From Xiphias gladius (lineage: Eukaryota > Chordata > Actinopteri > Istiophoriformes > Xiphiidae): a stretch of DNA of 64,000 nucleotides. Under the pieces are notes generated by a model that was given only the letters and a program-made list of their open reading frames with translations, was not told the origin of the DNA and searched no databases. Positions 22,378-63,140 of the stretch are shown here, one piece after another; the first letter of the stretch is position 1, and every line of letters starts with the position of its first letter. Position numbers and translations under genes: made by a program. Location: contig NC_053413.1 of the NCBI RefSeq assembly GCF_016859285.1, forward strand, positions 19,887,501-19,951,500, in the 5' to 3' direction.

Positions 22378-22745
22378 GACTGAAATATCTCAACCACTAC
22401 CGGATGGATTGCCATGAAATTTTGTACAAACATCCGTGATCCTATGAGAATTAATCCCTCTGATTTTTGTGAGTCCCCAACCTTTCCTTCGGCTCCACCG
22501 TCAGGTCAAAGTTTTCATTTATACGAGGGAAATATCTCGACATTTACAAGACATTCGTGGTTCCCGTTCACGCTGTATCTTAGTGACTCTGTTGATCTCC
22601 TGATTTTTTATTTAGTGCCACCAATAGGCTGACATTTGTGGTTTTGAGTGAAATGTATCAACAACTACTGAATGAATTAACTGAAGGCTTAATTGTAGTA
22701 AGTTTGGTGATCCCTTGAATTGGCTCCATCATTAGGTTTTTCAGT
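22378..22745 (+). mobile_element. Diverged dispersed repeat (family E)
   Basis: ACTGAAATATCTCAACCACT, GATTGCCATGAAATTTTGTA and, further on, a second diverged block GTGAAATGTATCAACAACTA suggest two tandem decayed copies of a repeat that I know as common in fish introns. It follows the gpr160 stop and may form part of its 3' UTR. Confidence 0.5.
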
Positions 22746-23588
22746 TTCAGACGCAGATTAACCTTTGACTCAAGACCAGAGTACAGACAAAATATCCAAT
22801 ACAATCATAACAGAACAATGGAGTTCAGCAGAAATGAAGTACACTATAAATGACTTCAACACAGGTAAAATATTCAACAATAAGGTACGCTGGGAAACAG
22901 TAAGCCCTAGGTTGCGTCTCTCAGGTATTCGGGTCAGTTTCTCCAAAGAATAATTAACCAGAGACATTTGAAAACCCAGGAGGTCGATTAAAGACACTTA
23001 CCACTGTTCCGGCCGGATTTTAAGGACCACCAAAGACTCTTCGAATCATCTGGATGGAACAGGAGGTATAATATTGTCATGGATTCAGTGAGTTATGCTG
23101 TGGGATACAACTAAAGCCCTGCTTTATTTAGCCTTTTATTTTTACATTTTGGAAAATTAAGCATGCCAAATTTGCTATCAGCAGTTCGTGTTTATCATGT
23201 ACAATTGGATGTACAGACAACTATCACTGGATTACTGTGAGACTGAAGGAGACCTTAACACTTGGTAATTCTCAGACAGGTTCTGCAGTCATAGGGAGCG
23301 ATTTCTGAGTGGGTTTATTTGTGGTGGACCTCGGAGATAATGATATCCTCGGAAAGTGTAAGTCACACCGAATCTAAACTTTGTCTATCATGTCTGTGCG
23401 TTGAGATGTCACCGAGTTATTAACCCAGATTTTCGACACAAATTGGAGCAATCTGGCGGTAGGAGTATTACGACAGCCTTCCTTAACTGCCCCCATGAGC
23501 TGTGTGTAACCACCGACGCTGCAACTGCAGCTTAGTATGTGTTGATCAACAGGTCAAACAACAATAACTCATTTCCTTTTGGTTTTAG
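22746..23588. other. Interval without a recognised gene
   Basis: Between the gpr160 3' side and the skil 3' side. There is a donor-like GTAAGT near 23358 and stop codons in all frames nearby. No gene that I can name. Confidence 0.4.
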
Positions 23589-23734
23589 GACACCTGCATG
23601 CACCTCACCCTTTCACCTCACACAGTACATCTTCCTCCGCTCTGTGCTCCTGATGAAGCTCTCTTAGGTTTAGATGGTGCTATTTTGGTGCCAGGTGTTG
23701 GAGCTGGAGTTGTTTATGCTGACAGGGTGTACAG
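23589..23734 (+). other. Candidate plus-strand exon of unknown gene
   Basis: Framed by a good acceptor (CCTTTTGGTTTTAG) and a good donor (ACAG|GTAGGT), and open in one frame across its whole 146 nt. An ATG at 23598 would give 45 codons beginning MHLTLSPHTVHLPPL and ending VVYADRVYR before the donor. I know no matching protein, and no partner exon is convincing on either side. The open frame could be chance, or it could be an exon of a non-coding transcript. Confidence 0.25.
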
Positions 23735-23946
23735 GTAGGTGCAGCTTGCTGAATATTAAATGTGAAATAAAAACAATGTTTATGCTCTGATTTTGCAGCC
23801 ATGCAAGAAGATTAACAGAAAAGCTATAAAATGTATTTTGCAGACCAGATACCTTCCAATGGGGAGGGGGAGGGGCTTTTAAAAAATGTCTCAGCTTTAC
23901 ATGTTACAAATTTAACCAAGGAAATATTTTGGAAGGTGCATATTTA

Positions 23947-24320
23947 AGGCTGCAACTAAAAATTATTATTATTCATTACCGATTAATCTACACTAAACTT
24001 TGTCGATTAATCATTTGGTCTATAACATGTCAGGATATAGTGTAAAAATGCCCGACACAAGTTCCCAGGTGCCAAAGAGAACGTCTTTAAAATGCTTGTT
24101 TTGTGCAGACAACAATTTTAAACCCATAAATATTCAGTTGACCATTATGTAAGGGAAAGAAATTTTGGAAATCTTCACATTTGAGAGGCTAAGACCAGCA
24201 AATGTTGGGCATTTTTCCATAAAAAATTACTTTTATTATTACTATTTATTACTACGATTAATTGATAATCAAAATTGTTGCTGATTAATTTATTGATCAA
24301 CTAATTGTTTGAGTTCTACA
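23947..24320 (+). mobile_element. Family A MITE copy
   Basis: Starts AGGCTGCAACTAAAAATTAT, holds GATTAATCATTTGGTCTATA, and closes with GATTAATTTATTGATCAACT before a degraded end. It marks the last repeat before the repeat-free block beginning at 24.4 kb. Confidence 0.75.
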
Positions 24321-24429
24321 CATATTTATGTCGGACACTGCTGCTTCCTCCCTTGAGTATCTTGTGCGTCAATATCATCACGAGCAGATGAGAAAGGCAA
24401 AATATAACACTGGTTTGACACTACAGAAC

Positions 24430-27400
24430 TTTACTTGAATTTGATCCAAGTTCATTGTCTATACAGGGCATATTTACAAGATCTGAAATCGGAGGGGGGG
24501 GGGGCAAAAAACAGGAAAAAAAACAAACACTAGATACAACTGAGGTATTAGCTAAAAGCATTTACAGGTATGTCATTTACTAGTAAATATCAATGATGAT
24601 AAACAGTTAGAGATGCAGTGTCTTCTGCTTAAAAAACATCTTTTTATATCACAACATGAGGTAGGAGAACAGTGTCTCGATTCATGCAAGAACAGAAGTC
24701 TCATCACACTGTAGTATTGGCAACGTAGTATGCAATGGTCATACACAGACACTGCGTTTCATGTTCCAGAACAGCATTGAGGGTGCTAGAAGGGTTCTTT
24801 TTTAGCAAAGCCATAAATATTTTTTTTTCCATCTCTAACAGGATGTGTAGAAATTAAAACAATATATTCTTAGTAACCAGTGATCAATCACCAATGCAGC
24901 CCTACTTCCGACTTCTCCCGCATCGGCATAGAACAATTAATGGCTGAAAATTATACACCCAATTACAAAGCACACCACCTGCAGCAGTTCAAAGGTGACC
25001 TTGGATTTGTTTACTGGTTTTCTTCGCGTATGTAAATCCTGTATTAAAATGTGTTCATGTGGTAAAGTCTGGCTCATTTCACCGTGTTTTACTTTGTTGG
25101 GCAAACTTCACACCTGTAAAAAGTCTGTACAAAGCATTTCCAAGTTCTCATAACACTGCAAAATGCAAAAAGACCCAACACGCCATGTTAAAAGGGATTT
25201 TCTCTCCCCAATCATTTAGTCCTTTTTTCATTATGGTGCACAATTAAAGAAGCTAAACATCACCCCCTTGTGTATAAAATGCAAATTACACAGAAAGTAA
25301 AATTACAGATTTTCATTAGGTATCTGCTAATGTGATGAATTAAAATGATTTTTTTGTTGTTGTTGTTGTTCTGCTGAAGAGGTAATTAAGTCAATAAAAA
25401 CTAATACTGATTATCTTTTGAGTGGTGTTAAGATATCCAGACGAAGATATATGATCTCAAATCAGAAAACAAACTACACATCCAGAGCCACATGAGCAAG
25501 TTTTTCTCTTTCCCTTTTCAAAGCTGCTGTGCTTCACTCAGATGTGGGAGGTAAACACACACACACAGACACACTCTCTCTCTCTCTCTCTCAAACACAC
25601 ACTCACATTATTTCCAAATCAAATTAGGCTACATTTTATGTTCTTCATAATCTTACTATGACTTTATATTTAGCTTCTGAACCAATGACATAAAACTTGC
25701 ACATGTTCAATGTTCATGCATATGAGCCATCTCAATAATTTGTGCGTTACATGGGTGGTGGGGGGGGGGGACTTTTTTTTCCCCACAATAAACTGATTGG
25801 TAGAGTGGCCCGGTGACACTTAACATAAGGGGCAGCAAACATGCAAAAAAATTTTCTTTTTTTTTTTTTTTGTATTCTTTTTCTTCCAAAATGCATTTTC
25901 TTTAACAAATGTTTTAAATTTAGCTCAGGGGAAGGGTTTTAACAGAAGGGAAAAAGCTCATTACATTACAAGTTAAACAGTCCGTCAAGATGAAATCCAC
26001 AAAAAACAAATGCATCAGTTCAGAAAGGGGGAAAGTGTATAACAAAGTATAATTTTCCTATTTTGCCTTTGTCCTGCATCATGTCTCAGTAAACCATGCA
26101 TTTCACTCCCCCACATCCACTCGACAAAGGTCAATTTCTGATATCCACAAAGATAACTTTTAAAAAAAAAGAAAAAAAAGAAAGCAAAAACATTTGGGCC
26201 GTCTGAAGCCTTAGTTCTGGTCCAATCTATATAACCTTTTGAAGATTATTCATATAAGAACAGTTAATATATTAATGACTACTGTATTTACAAAGTGAAT
26301 ATAAATCTTTAGTTAATACGTTAAATATTTTCTTTCATAATTTCAATAAAGGTTTAAATGGAACAATAGTAGAGTGTACATTTGCGGCATGGGTTTGATT
26401 TAACTGGCTTGCACCTGCACCTGCTTTTATGACTATCAACAAACCACAACTGTACCCTGCCCGCCTTTTAAGGTCTGTTATTGTAAAGGGAAGCTGTGTA
26501 AGAAAATCTGCATTGAACAGGATGGAGCACAGTGGAATGTCTATCAATTTGCATTTAGAGCAGATGCATAAAAAAAAGCTCAGAGTTTAGCCAAGGACGA
26601 TCCCCTTCTCTTTTTAAACAATTATTTACACACATAAACTCGCTTACAGGGGTCTCCTTAGTGGCAATAAAAAGCGCTTTTGCCTGGCAACTGAAACAAT
26701 AAAAGTCCTCTCTTCCTCTGGCTGGACGTCTGCTCGCTCTCCTGGGCATCTACAAAACGCTGCACACCCCCAGCTGATCTGGCACTGGAGATGGATGGAC
26801 GGGTATGTAAGAGTGAGTGAGTGACGGCGGTTCAGTGCGAGAGGAGGGAGGTTGCGCTGAGAGCTGGGGGATCCTGTACAGTCTCAACCGGGGCCGGGCA
26901 GAGGCCCCCAGACAACAACAGCTGCCCCCATTCTTACGGCACAATACAAAAAGGGCTCCCTCTGTGCCCCTGGCGTCCGGGCCACCCAGCCTGCCGGAGG
27001 GGAGAGTGCACCAGTCCCCTGAGCGATCCCCTCAATCCTCCATTCCCTTCCTTTCCTGGCCCAATGCTGTTTGTTCAGCCAGGCAGAATAACGTGAAGCA
27101 GGGCCCAAACCACCCTGGACTAACTGCTTTCACCTGCGACCCAAATTCTTTGACGACGCTCTGACAAATAGGGTGGGGATAAAACCTTCTGCTAACAATG
27201 AAGTTAAATGATACAAAAAGAAGAAGCAGCCCAGAAAACAGGGACAGACTGGAGCTTTGATCATCTGCTGGGAACGCTGGGGCCATTGTTCTGCCTGAAC
27301 GCCTGCACTGCACTGACACACTCGAGTGTGGTTGGGCATGTAAGGATGTCGTATGTGTTATGGTAACACAGTACAGCCACTGCACATGTGAGACTACGCC

Positions 27401-28644
27401 TTTCTTCTTTCTTAGAAAATCTACACTGGCTCAACCAGCCCCCGTGTCCAGACACATTCCTTTCCCAGGAGATTCTGGGGGAGGAGAGCACATTAAGAGC
27501 ATAACACTGCTCGTGAGTTTCTGCATGCCAAGCCTGAAAAGAGCACAGTGTTTCCTGTCTAGCCCAAAGTGGGTGTTAAAGAGTTTCCCAGCAGAGGGCA
27601 ATGGCCCTAGCGTACAACGAGGGAAGGTGCGAGGTCTCCAGTGAAGGGGGGGGGGGTGTTCAGAGCAGACACTGGGCAGCTGGTGGATCAACCGACGGAT
27701 TGTTTGGTCTACAACAGGAGAGTTCAGGTGCTGCCCAGCAGAGTGAAGAGGGAGCTAGACTGTGTGAGGAGCAGCTGGGGTCCAGGCCACACAGTTTGCT
27801 AGCTAGCTACCTTGAGGGGTCACACTCAATACACTCATTTCAAGTTCAGCGTCAATATTGGCATATTTTCATGAGGTTTTACGACATCTGCTAAATTTCT
27901 TTTTTTGTACAGTAAAGTTTTTCTCCTCCATATAGACTTGATGTTTTAACACATTATACTTTTCTTTCTCTGTATTTTACAAGGAGCGAAAAAAATAAAA
28001 TAAAATAAAAAATAAGTTTTGAAATATCCATGCAGTTTCCTGCATTCGCTGGTACTTGAGCATCTGGGCTGTAGGTAAAGAAAGACGGAGAGGAGGCAAA
28101 CAACCGGGCACCATTGCATGTCCATGGGCACCGGGTGCTGTGCCAGGTAGTAGCATGAAGGGACGTCCATGAGGAGCTGAGACAAGTGTCTGTGTGTCTG
28201 AGCTGAAGTCTGAAGTCTCAAAGTCACTGGCTCCAGAATCCAGAGCGAATAAGAAGGGATGGATGAGGAGGGTGACAATCGTGAGGGGGGGGAAAATAGT
28301 GATGGTTGAGTTGATCTCTACTCGACCAAACTCCTGTCTGTGAGAAGCAGCTGTTTGTTCAGTAAAAACTATAAATTAAATCATACATGCCGAAAAATAT
28401 CTTTAAATACTGTTTAAAGAGAGGAGAAGGAGCAAAAGAAAGAATGAAAAAAAAAAACACACACCATAAAACTTTTCTTAAAACTTAAGTGATGTTAAAT
28501 AGCTAAAACAAAAGTCAGTCCTACACTGAAATAAGAAGGGAGGAGGGTGAGTTGCACAACTTAAAAACAGTCTTAGGAGATGTGAAGCTCCTTTCTGCTT
28601 CAGGCTGATTTGTTTCTGTCTATAGAGTTGGGGGGGGGTGGCAG
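24430..28644 (-). other. skil: Probable long 3' UTR of skil
   Basis: About 4.2 kb downstream of the skil TAA. Unlike the sequence on both sides it has no MITE copies, which fits transcribed 3' UTR. It holds AT-rich stretches, poly-A/T runs, and a GC-richer block at about 26.7-27.8 kb. A minus-strand AGTAAA variant signal near 24430 could end it; canonical AATAAA on that strand appears only further on, near 24.2 and 23.1-23.3 kb. The open frames at 26.8-27.9 kb have no recognisable content. Confidence 0.45.
25551..25600. repeat. Compound CA/CT microsatellite
   Basis: ACACACAC followed by (CT)9 inside the probable skil 3' UTR. Confidence 0.9.
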
Positions 28645-58586
<29,942 letters not shown>

Positions 58587-58746
58587 ATCTAAGCACTGAG
58601 TTATTGTCGTTTCTGTCTGCTGACTGAGTTCTTGTATTCCTCTGAGTCTGTTTTTCCTTCTTAAGTCTTTTCAAATGACACAAATCTGCTGGTAGTCAGA
58701 CACATGCATGATGGTGACTGTAGTTTTCTATGTTCTTATCCGCTTC

Positions 58747-60746
58747 CTGAGCATTAAAACAAACAAACAAACAAACAAACAAAAAAAAAACAAATTCAGA
58801 AAACAGGGAAGAGGTGAAAAAAAAAAAGTCAGTCATTATCTAAACTACAGCTAATCAATTTCTTTCCTGTACAGGAATGAACGAACTGAAAATGATCTTG
58901 TCAAAAAGTGTTTTGGAGCATGAAACATCCAGAAGGAATTTAAATGTTTTATGGCTACTGTCTCAGCTGTGGGCTGAAGAGGTCAATGGCTGTTTGCATG
59001 GACCACTAAACCAAATGGCCATCACCATACTTCACGCAAATGCAAGGCTTTCTTCAGCCCTTGCAACCGAACCCCAGGGAAAATTTACATCAGGGTTTCC
59101 ACCAAAGGTTTTGAAACAAACTTTCCTGCACAAAGTGAGAATTTTAACAAGCGAAACCAGTTGACCAGACATAACAAGCTGAGTGAAATTCCCCACCTCC
59201 CTGCCCCTCTCCCATTACATTGTTAATGTAAGGCTGGTACACAATGGTCAAAAACATTTCACTTTGCAAATGAAAGTGCCCTTCCCAACCATATTGTGCC
59301 TTCACCTAGGTCTGCTTACCCCACGCTGACCCCATCAACTCCATGAAAAACAATTGGTTAAAGCGTTAACAGCAGTCGTCCCCTCCTCTCAGTCCTTTCA
59401 CAGCTTGACACGGGGCAGTGCGGAAAGCGGCGTTTCCCCCTTTTTACTATCAGGCTTTACTGCGGAATTACCAGGTCCACCGTAATAAGGTAAACAGCGC
59501 GTAGCCGGTAACCCCCAATTTAAAACGCCATTTAGTTGACAATGGCTACTGCTGCAATATGACACGGCGAGACGGCAGATTGGACGCGACTGCGGCTCGA
59601 AAATGCAACGTTTACTGTATCATCCGCGCTCCGCGGTGCTGTCGTGAAAGGCGACGGATTTAAAAAAAATCTGCACCGAACGGAGATTTCAGACTGTCCA
59701 AAAAAAAAAAAAAAAACGCACATTGGGTTAACTGACCACAGGGACTAAGTGTGCAAGCTTTTTTTTTTTTTTTTTTTTCCAGCATCCCATCGCTTTTTTT
59801 CCACCGACTGAGACGCTGCTGCTGCTGCTGCGGAGCAAACCTCGAGCTCGTTTCCGAAACGAGCTGATGTTCGTGGGCGTTTTAATGGCAAACATTAACC
59901 GTGGGCCGGTAGAAAAGGAATTAAAAACAAAAGACAAAAAAAACACTGCATAATCTAATGAGGATCAACGGGGAGGCAGCTTCTCCCCAGCATGATGAGT
60001 GCGTTACAGGACTCTGGTTTGGCTGCTTGAAACCTCCAACCTGATCGGTTTATTTGTGACACAAATCACAACGCCCGAATTGGTTTGCTGAATAACGACC
60101 CTTTTGGCATTTCTCATAAACAACCTCACAGCCATACATAGCTATTAAACATTTTTCCTAACACCCCCCCGACCCCCCCCCTCCCCGACTTCTGGTATCC
60201 TTTTTGCTGCAAGGACACCGCGTATAACACTGCTCCTGCTCTGCTCAATTCCCAGCGACCCCAACCCTCCCCCCCCGACACACACACACACACACCCCCC
60301 TCCCTCCCTCCCTCCTACAGTCTGCAAACTGTGCCTCCTCTGCTGGCTCGCCACGACGGCACTGGTATGCAGACAGCGCTGATAATGACATTCACTGTCT
60401 ACGCTACAGTCTGGTCTGGGAAGGCACCACGGTCTAGCGTTACGCACGGCGATTTGGTGAGGGCACGGCGGGGTTTACAACCGCGGTTCGCCCCTATGTC
60501 AAACGCGCAGGTAGATCGCTTGTCCGATATACCCAGCGGCCACACCGTTCGAAAGAAGACATTACATGTTACAAATTCGTGTTGTGACATTATTTCATAA
60601 CGCTAACAAGACGATGTTCTGATTACAAACATCCACACAAACGTGAGATCTTTATCTTCCGAGGGGTAACGTTCAATACTAGTTGCGCTAGCTAGCTTAG
60701 ATATCCCGGCATACCCCGGTAGAAGCGGCTATAAAAGCAATCTTAC
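58747..60746 (-). other. skil: skil 5' intron
   Basis: Runs from the acceptor at 58747 to a strong minus-strand donor (GCTG|GTAAGA) at 60747/60746. It begins AT-rich with an (AAAC)n run at 58757-58785 that forms the acceptor's polypyrimidine tract on the minus strand, then becomes CpG-rich from about 59.4 kb. No open frame of interest. Confidence 0.5.
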
Positions 60747-61440
60747 CAGCATAGTCAGCTATGAAGCACGCCAACCCCGCTCCCGGGAGCACAGACAAGG
60801 GCTAACTTAACCCAGCTCACCCCGGCAATGAGAGCGACAATAAAGCAGGCTGAGTTACCTGGGCTCACCCAGCAAACGGAGGGCGATAACTGAGCGGCGG
60901 TGTCCGCTGCGACGGAGCAGGGTAACCCGCTACAATAATGAGGCAGGCTAGCCCACCGTAGTGAGCGAGAAAGCGGGCTAACCGAGCGGACCGAAAGCGC
61001 TAACATTACAGCAGGCTAACCCCAGATAGAGAGCGATACAGCAGGCTAAACCATGTTAGCTTCTCCCCCTCCTCTCCGTCCGTCCTCTGCGACTGAACAA
61101 TTCAAACTCGGTCGTTAATCGTCTCAGGCTGGGCTCAAATATCAACAACCACATCAGCAAACTGTTCAAATAAATCCATTTAAAAGCTCCGTCGTTGTTT
61201 TGTTTTTTTTTTCTCTTTTCTTTCTTTCTTTTTCAAACACTTGCCTGAACGCTGCGTGTGTGTCTCTCCGTGTGCCGTCCTCACTCGCCCGAGGTTCTTC
61301 TCTGTACTGGAAAAGCCTGGCGGATCGTCAACAAGATGCAGCTAGAGGCTCCACTACAGCCGCGAACGTCACGCTGCACACGGTCTGAGAGGCGGAGACG
61401 TCACCCGGCTGACGGAAACTGTGCGGGGGTGTCTCTCGTG
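59380..61440 (-). promoter_or_regulatory. skil: CpG-rich skil promoter and 5' exon region
   Basis: CpG frequency and GC rise sharply compared with the intron, for example CCGCGCTCCGCGGTGC near 59623 and CGGTTCGCCCC near 60483. A minus-strand 5' UTR exon probably ends at the donor at 60747. Transcription may start at about 61.1-61.4 kb, before the CT-rich repeats. Alternative starts within the island (59.5-60.0 kb) are possible. Confidence 0.6.
60747..61200 (-). other. skil: Probable skil 5' UTR exon with degenerate tandem repeats
   Basis: Upstream of donor GCTG|GTAAGA. From 60775 to 61060 a motif like GCAGGCTAACCC recurs (near 60858, 60944, 60974, 61012 and 61041) with GAGCGA/AGCG spacers, as in a decayed tandem repeat. 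The transcription start is not defined. Confidence 0.35.
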
Positions 61441-61531
61441 TCTCTCGTGTGTCTCTCTCTCTCTCGCTCGCTCGCTCGCTCGCGCTCTCGCTCTCGCTCT
61501 CGCTCTCTGCCTGCCTGTCTGCCCGTCTGTC

Positions 61532-61562
<31 letters not shown>
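61426..61562. repeat. Compound CTCG/CTGT/GT microsatellite
   Basis: Runs of TCTCTCG, (CTCG)n, CGCTCT, (TGTC)n and (GT)12 in sequence, at the outer edge of the CpG-rich region. Confidence 0.92.
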
Positions 61563-61611
61563 CTCACAGAGTCTGGGACATTTGTTTCCTCCAGCAGAAG
61601 GTAACGCTGCC

Positions 61612-61614
<3 letters not shown>

Positions 61615-61644
<30 letters not shown>
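61615..61644. repeat. (GA)15 microsatellite
   Basis: Pure AG array followed by GGAGGGAGGG. Confidence 0.93.
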
Positions 61645-61647
<3 letters not shown>

Positions 61648-61789
61648 GGAGGGAGGGGATAGTGGATGCGAAAAACTGGGGTCCGGGGACTGTAAAGAGG
61701 TCCTTAAGAGCATGGCGGAATTAACGTCCTAAAGGGTAAAAATGTGTCGTTGGGCCCCTCTTGACCCCCCGTTGTACACGATAGTTTCA

Positions 61790-62081
61790 CTCAAAACTTG
61801 ATTAATTGATCAACTGAGTTTTAACTCACCGGTACCAGCTTCTTAAAAGGGAATATTTGGTAGTTTCATAGTATTCTATGATAGTAAACTCAATATCTAT
61901 CTGTATTTTTCACTGATCCTCAGACAACAACATTAATTTGAATATCTTAACTGGGGTCTCTGGGAATAACAATTGGCCTTTTCACTCTTTTCTGACGGTT
62001 TATACACTGAACAATCAATCAGTTATTCAAGAAAATAACTCGTATTGATGATGAAAATAATTATTGGTTGCAACCTTACAG
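61790..62081 (-). mobile_element. Family A MITE copy
   Basis: TGATTAATTGATCAACTGAG, TACCAGCTTCTTAAAAGGG and the closing AATAATTATTGGTTGCAACC give the family order; the left end is degraded. Confidence 0.7.
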
Positions 62082-62370
62082 TTCTGCAATGATATAATAA
62101 TGCTACAGATACAACTATGGAATAAAGAAACTCAATATAACGTAAAAATAATTTAGGTCTTAAAAGTAGCAAGTCCACTAAATGGAAGATGGCGGACCCC
62201 ACATAGTTTCAAATTTCTGACAAATTTGTGATTAATCAAATTATCTAGGCCCAAATAATATGGGGCAAACCTGGAGTTTTTGAGGCCCCCTAGTATCCAG
62301 TATTGCTTAAAAGGGTCCAGCAGCATTGGGTTCTCACGGCAATAGCTCTTTACTGCACATTTGCTATTAC

Positions 62371-62842
62371 CAGTGGTGTACTTTTAAAAAAAAAACTCCA
62401 AATTAAGTAAAGGTATAGAGCAATATGTAAAGGATCAAAAGTAAAAGTACACATTCTGCAGAAAAATGGCCCCTGTCAGTGATACATTATTTTACATGAC
62501 TTATTAGCTAGGGGTCGGAACCCACTCTGAAGGGTCACTAGGTAAATGCAAAAGGTCCTGAGTTTTTTTTTTTTTTCTCTTTTTTTGTGAAAGAATTTAC
62601 CACTTTGCACCTCAGTGCATTATATTTTGTAAGATTATTACATGTGAAGTTTTAATCTGAAAATTGACTTTATCTGCCCGATAAATGAGGTGGAGCAAAA
62701 AATATAATATTTCCTTCTGAAATGTAGTGAAGTAGAGGTTGAAAAAGGCATAAAATAGAGATACTCAAATAAGTACAAGTACCTCAAAATTGTACTTAAG
62801 TACAGTACTTGAGTAAATGTACTTACTTAGTTTCCACCACTG
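62371..62842. mobile_element. Near-intact hAT-like non-autonomous element (family B)
   Basis: Ends CAGTGGTG...CACCACTG are inverted repeats. The flanks GCTATTAC (62363-62370) and GCTGTTAT (62843-62850) look like an 8-bp target duplication with two mismatches. The right part carries CAAATAAGTACAAGTACCTC and GTACTTAAGTACAGTACTTG. 472 bp, no transposase frame. Fragments lie at 10.97 and 17.9 kb. Confidence 0.8.
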
Positions 62843-62929
62843 GCTGTTATTTCAATAAAAAACTGAGCTCAGTGAGGAAATTGGAAATGAATTTGTGATT
62901 GTAAATATCTGTGAACTCAATTATTTTGT

Positions 62930-63140
62930 CAGTGTGATTTTCCAGTAGAAAATAGTGAAAATGCCTATCACAATACCCTGGAAACTCAAGGTGACATCTT
63001 CAAATATCTTGTTTTGTCCGCCCCACAGTTCAAAACCTAAAGATATTTACAATAATATAAAACAGTTAAAAAGCAGAAAATCCTCACATATAATACGCTG
63101 GAGCAATGTAATGTTTGGCATTTTTGCTTGAAATGTGACT
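62930..63140 (+). mobile_element. Family A MITE, fragment
   Basis: TGACATCTTCAAATATCTTG, TTTTGTCCGCCCCACAGTTC and GCAGAAAATCCTCACAT are interior family blocks; ends not seen. Confidence 0.6.

Noticed and set aside
22249..24430. Remnants of phc3 or prkci, which separate GPR160 and SKIL in human
   Set aside because: No SAM-domain or kinase motifs were found in the translated sequence between gpr160 and skil.
26817..27164. 115-codon plus-strand frame in GC-richer sequence
   Set aside because: It lies antisense in the probable skil 3' UTR and has no domain or splice support. The overlapping minus-strand frames are equally long.
60729..60736. TATAAAAG on the plus strand near the skil donor
   Set aside because: It points away from skil, and no plus-strand gene is evident downstream.
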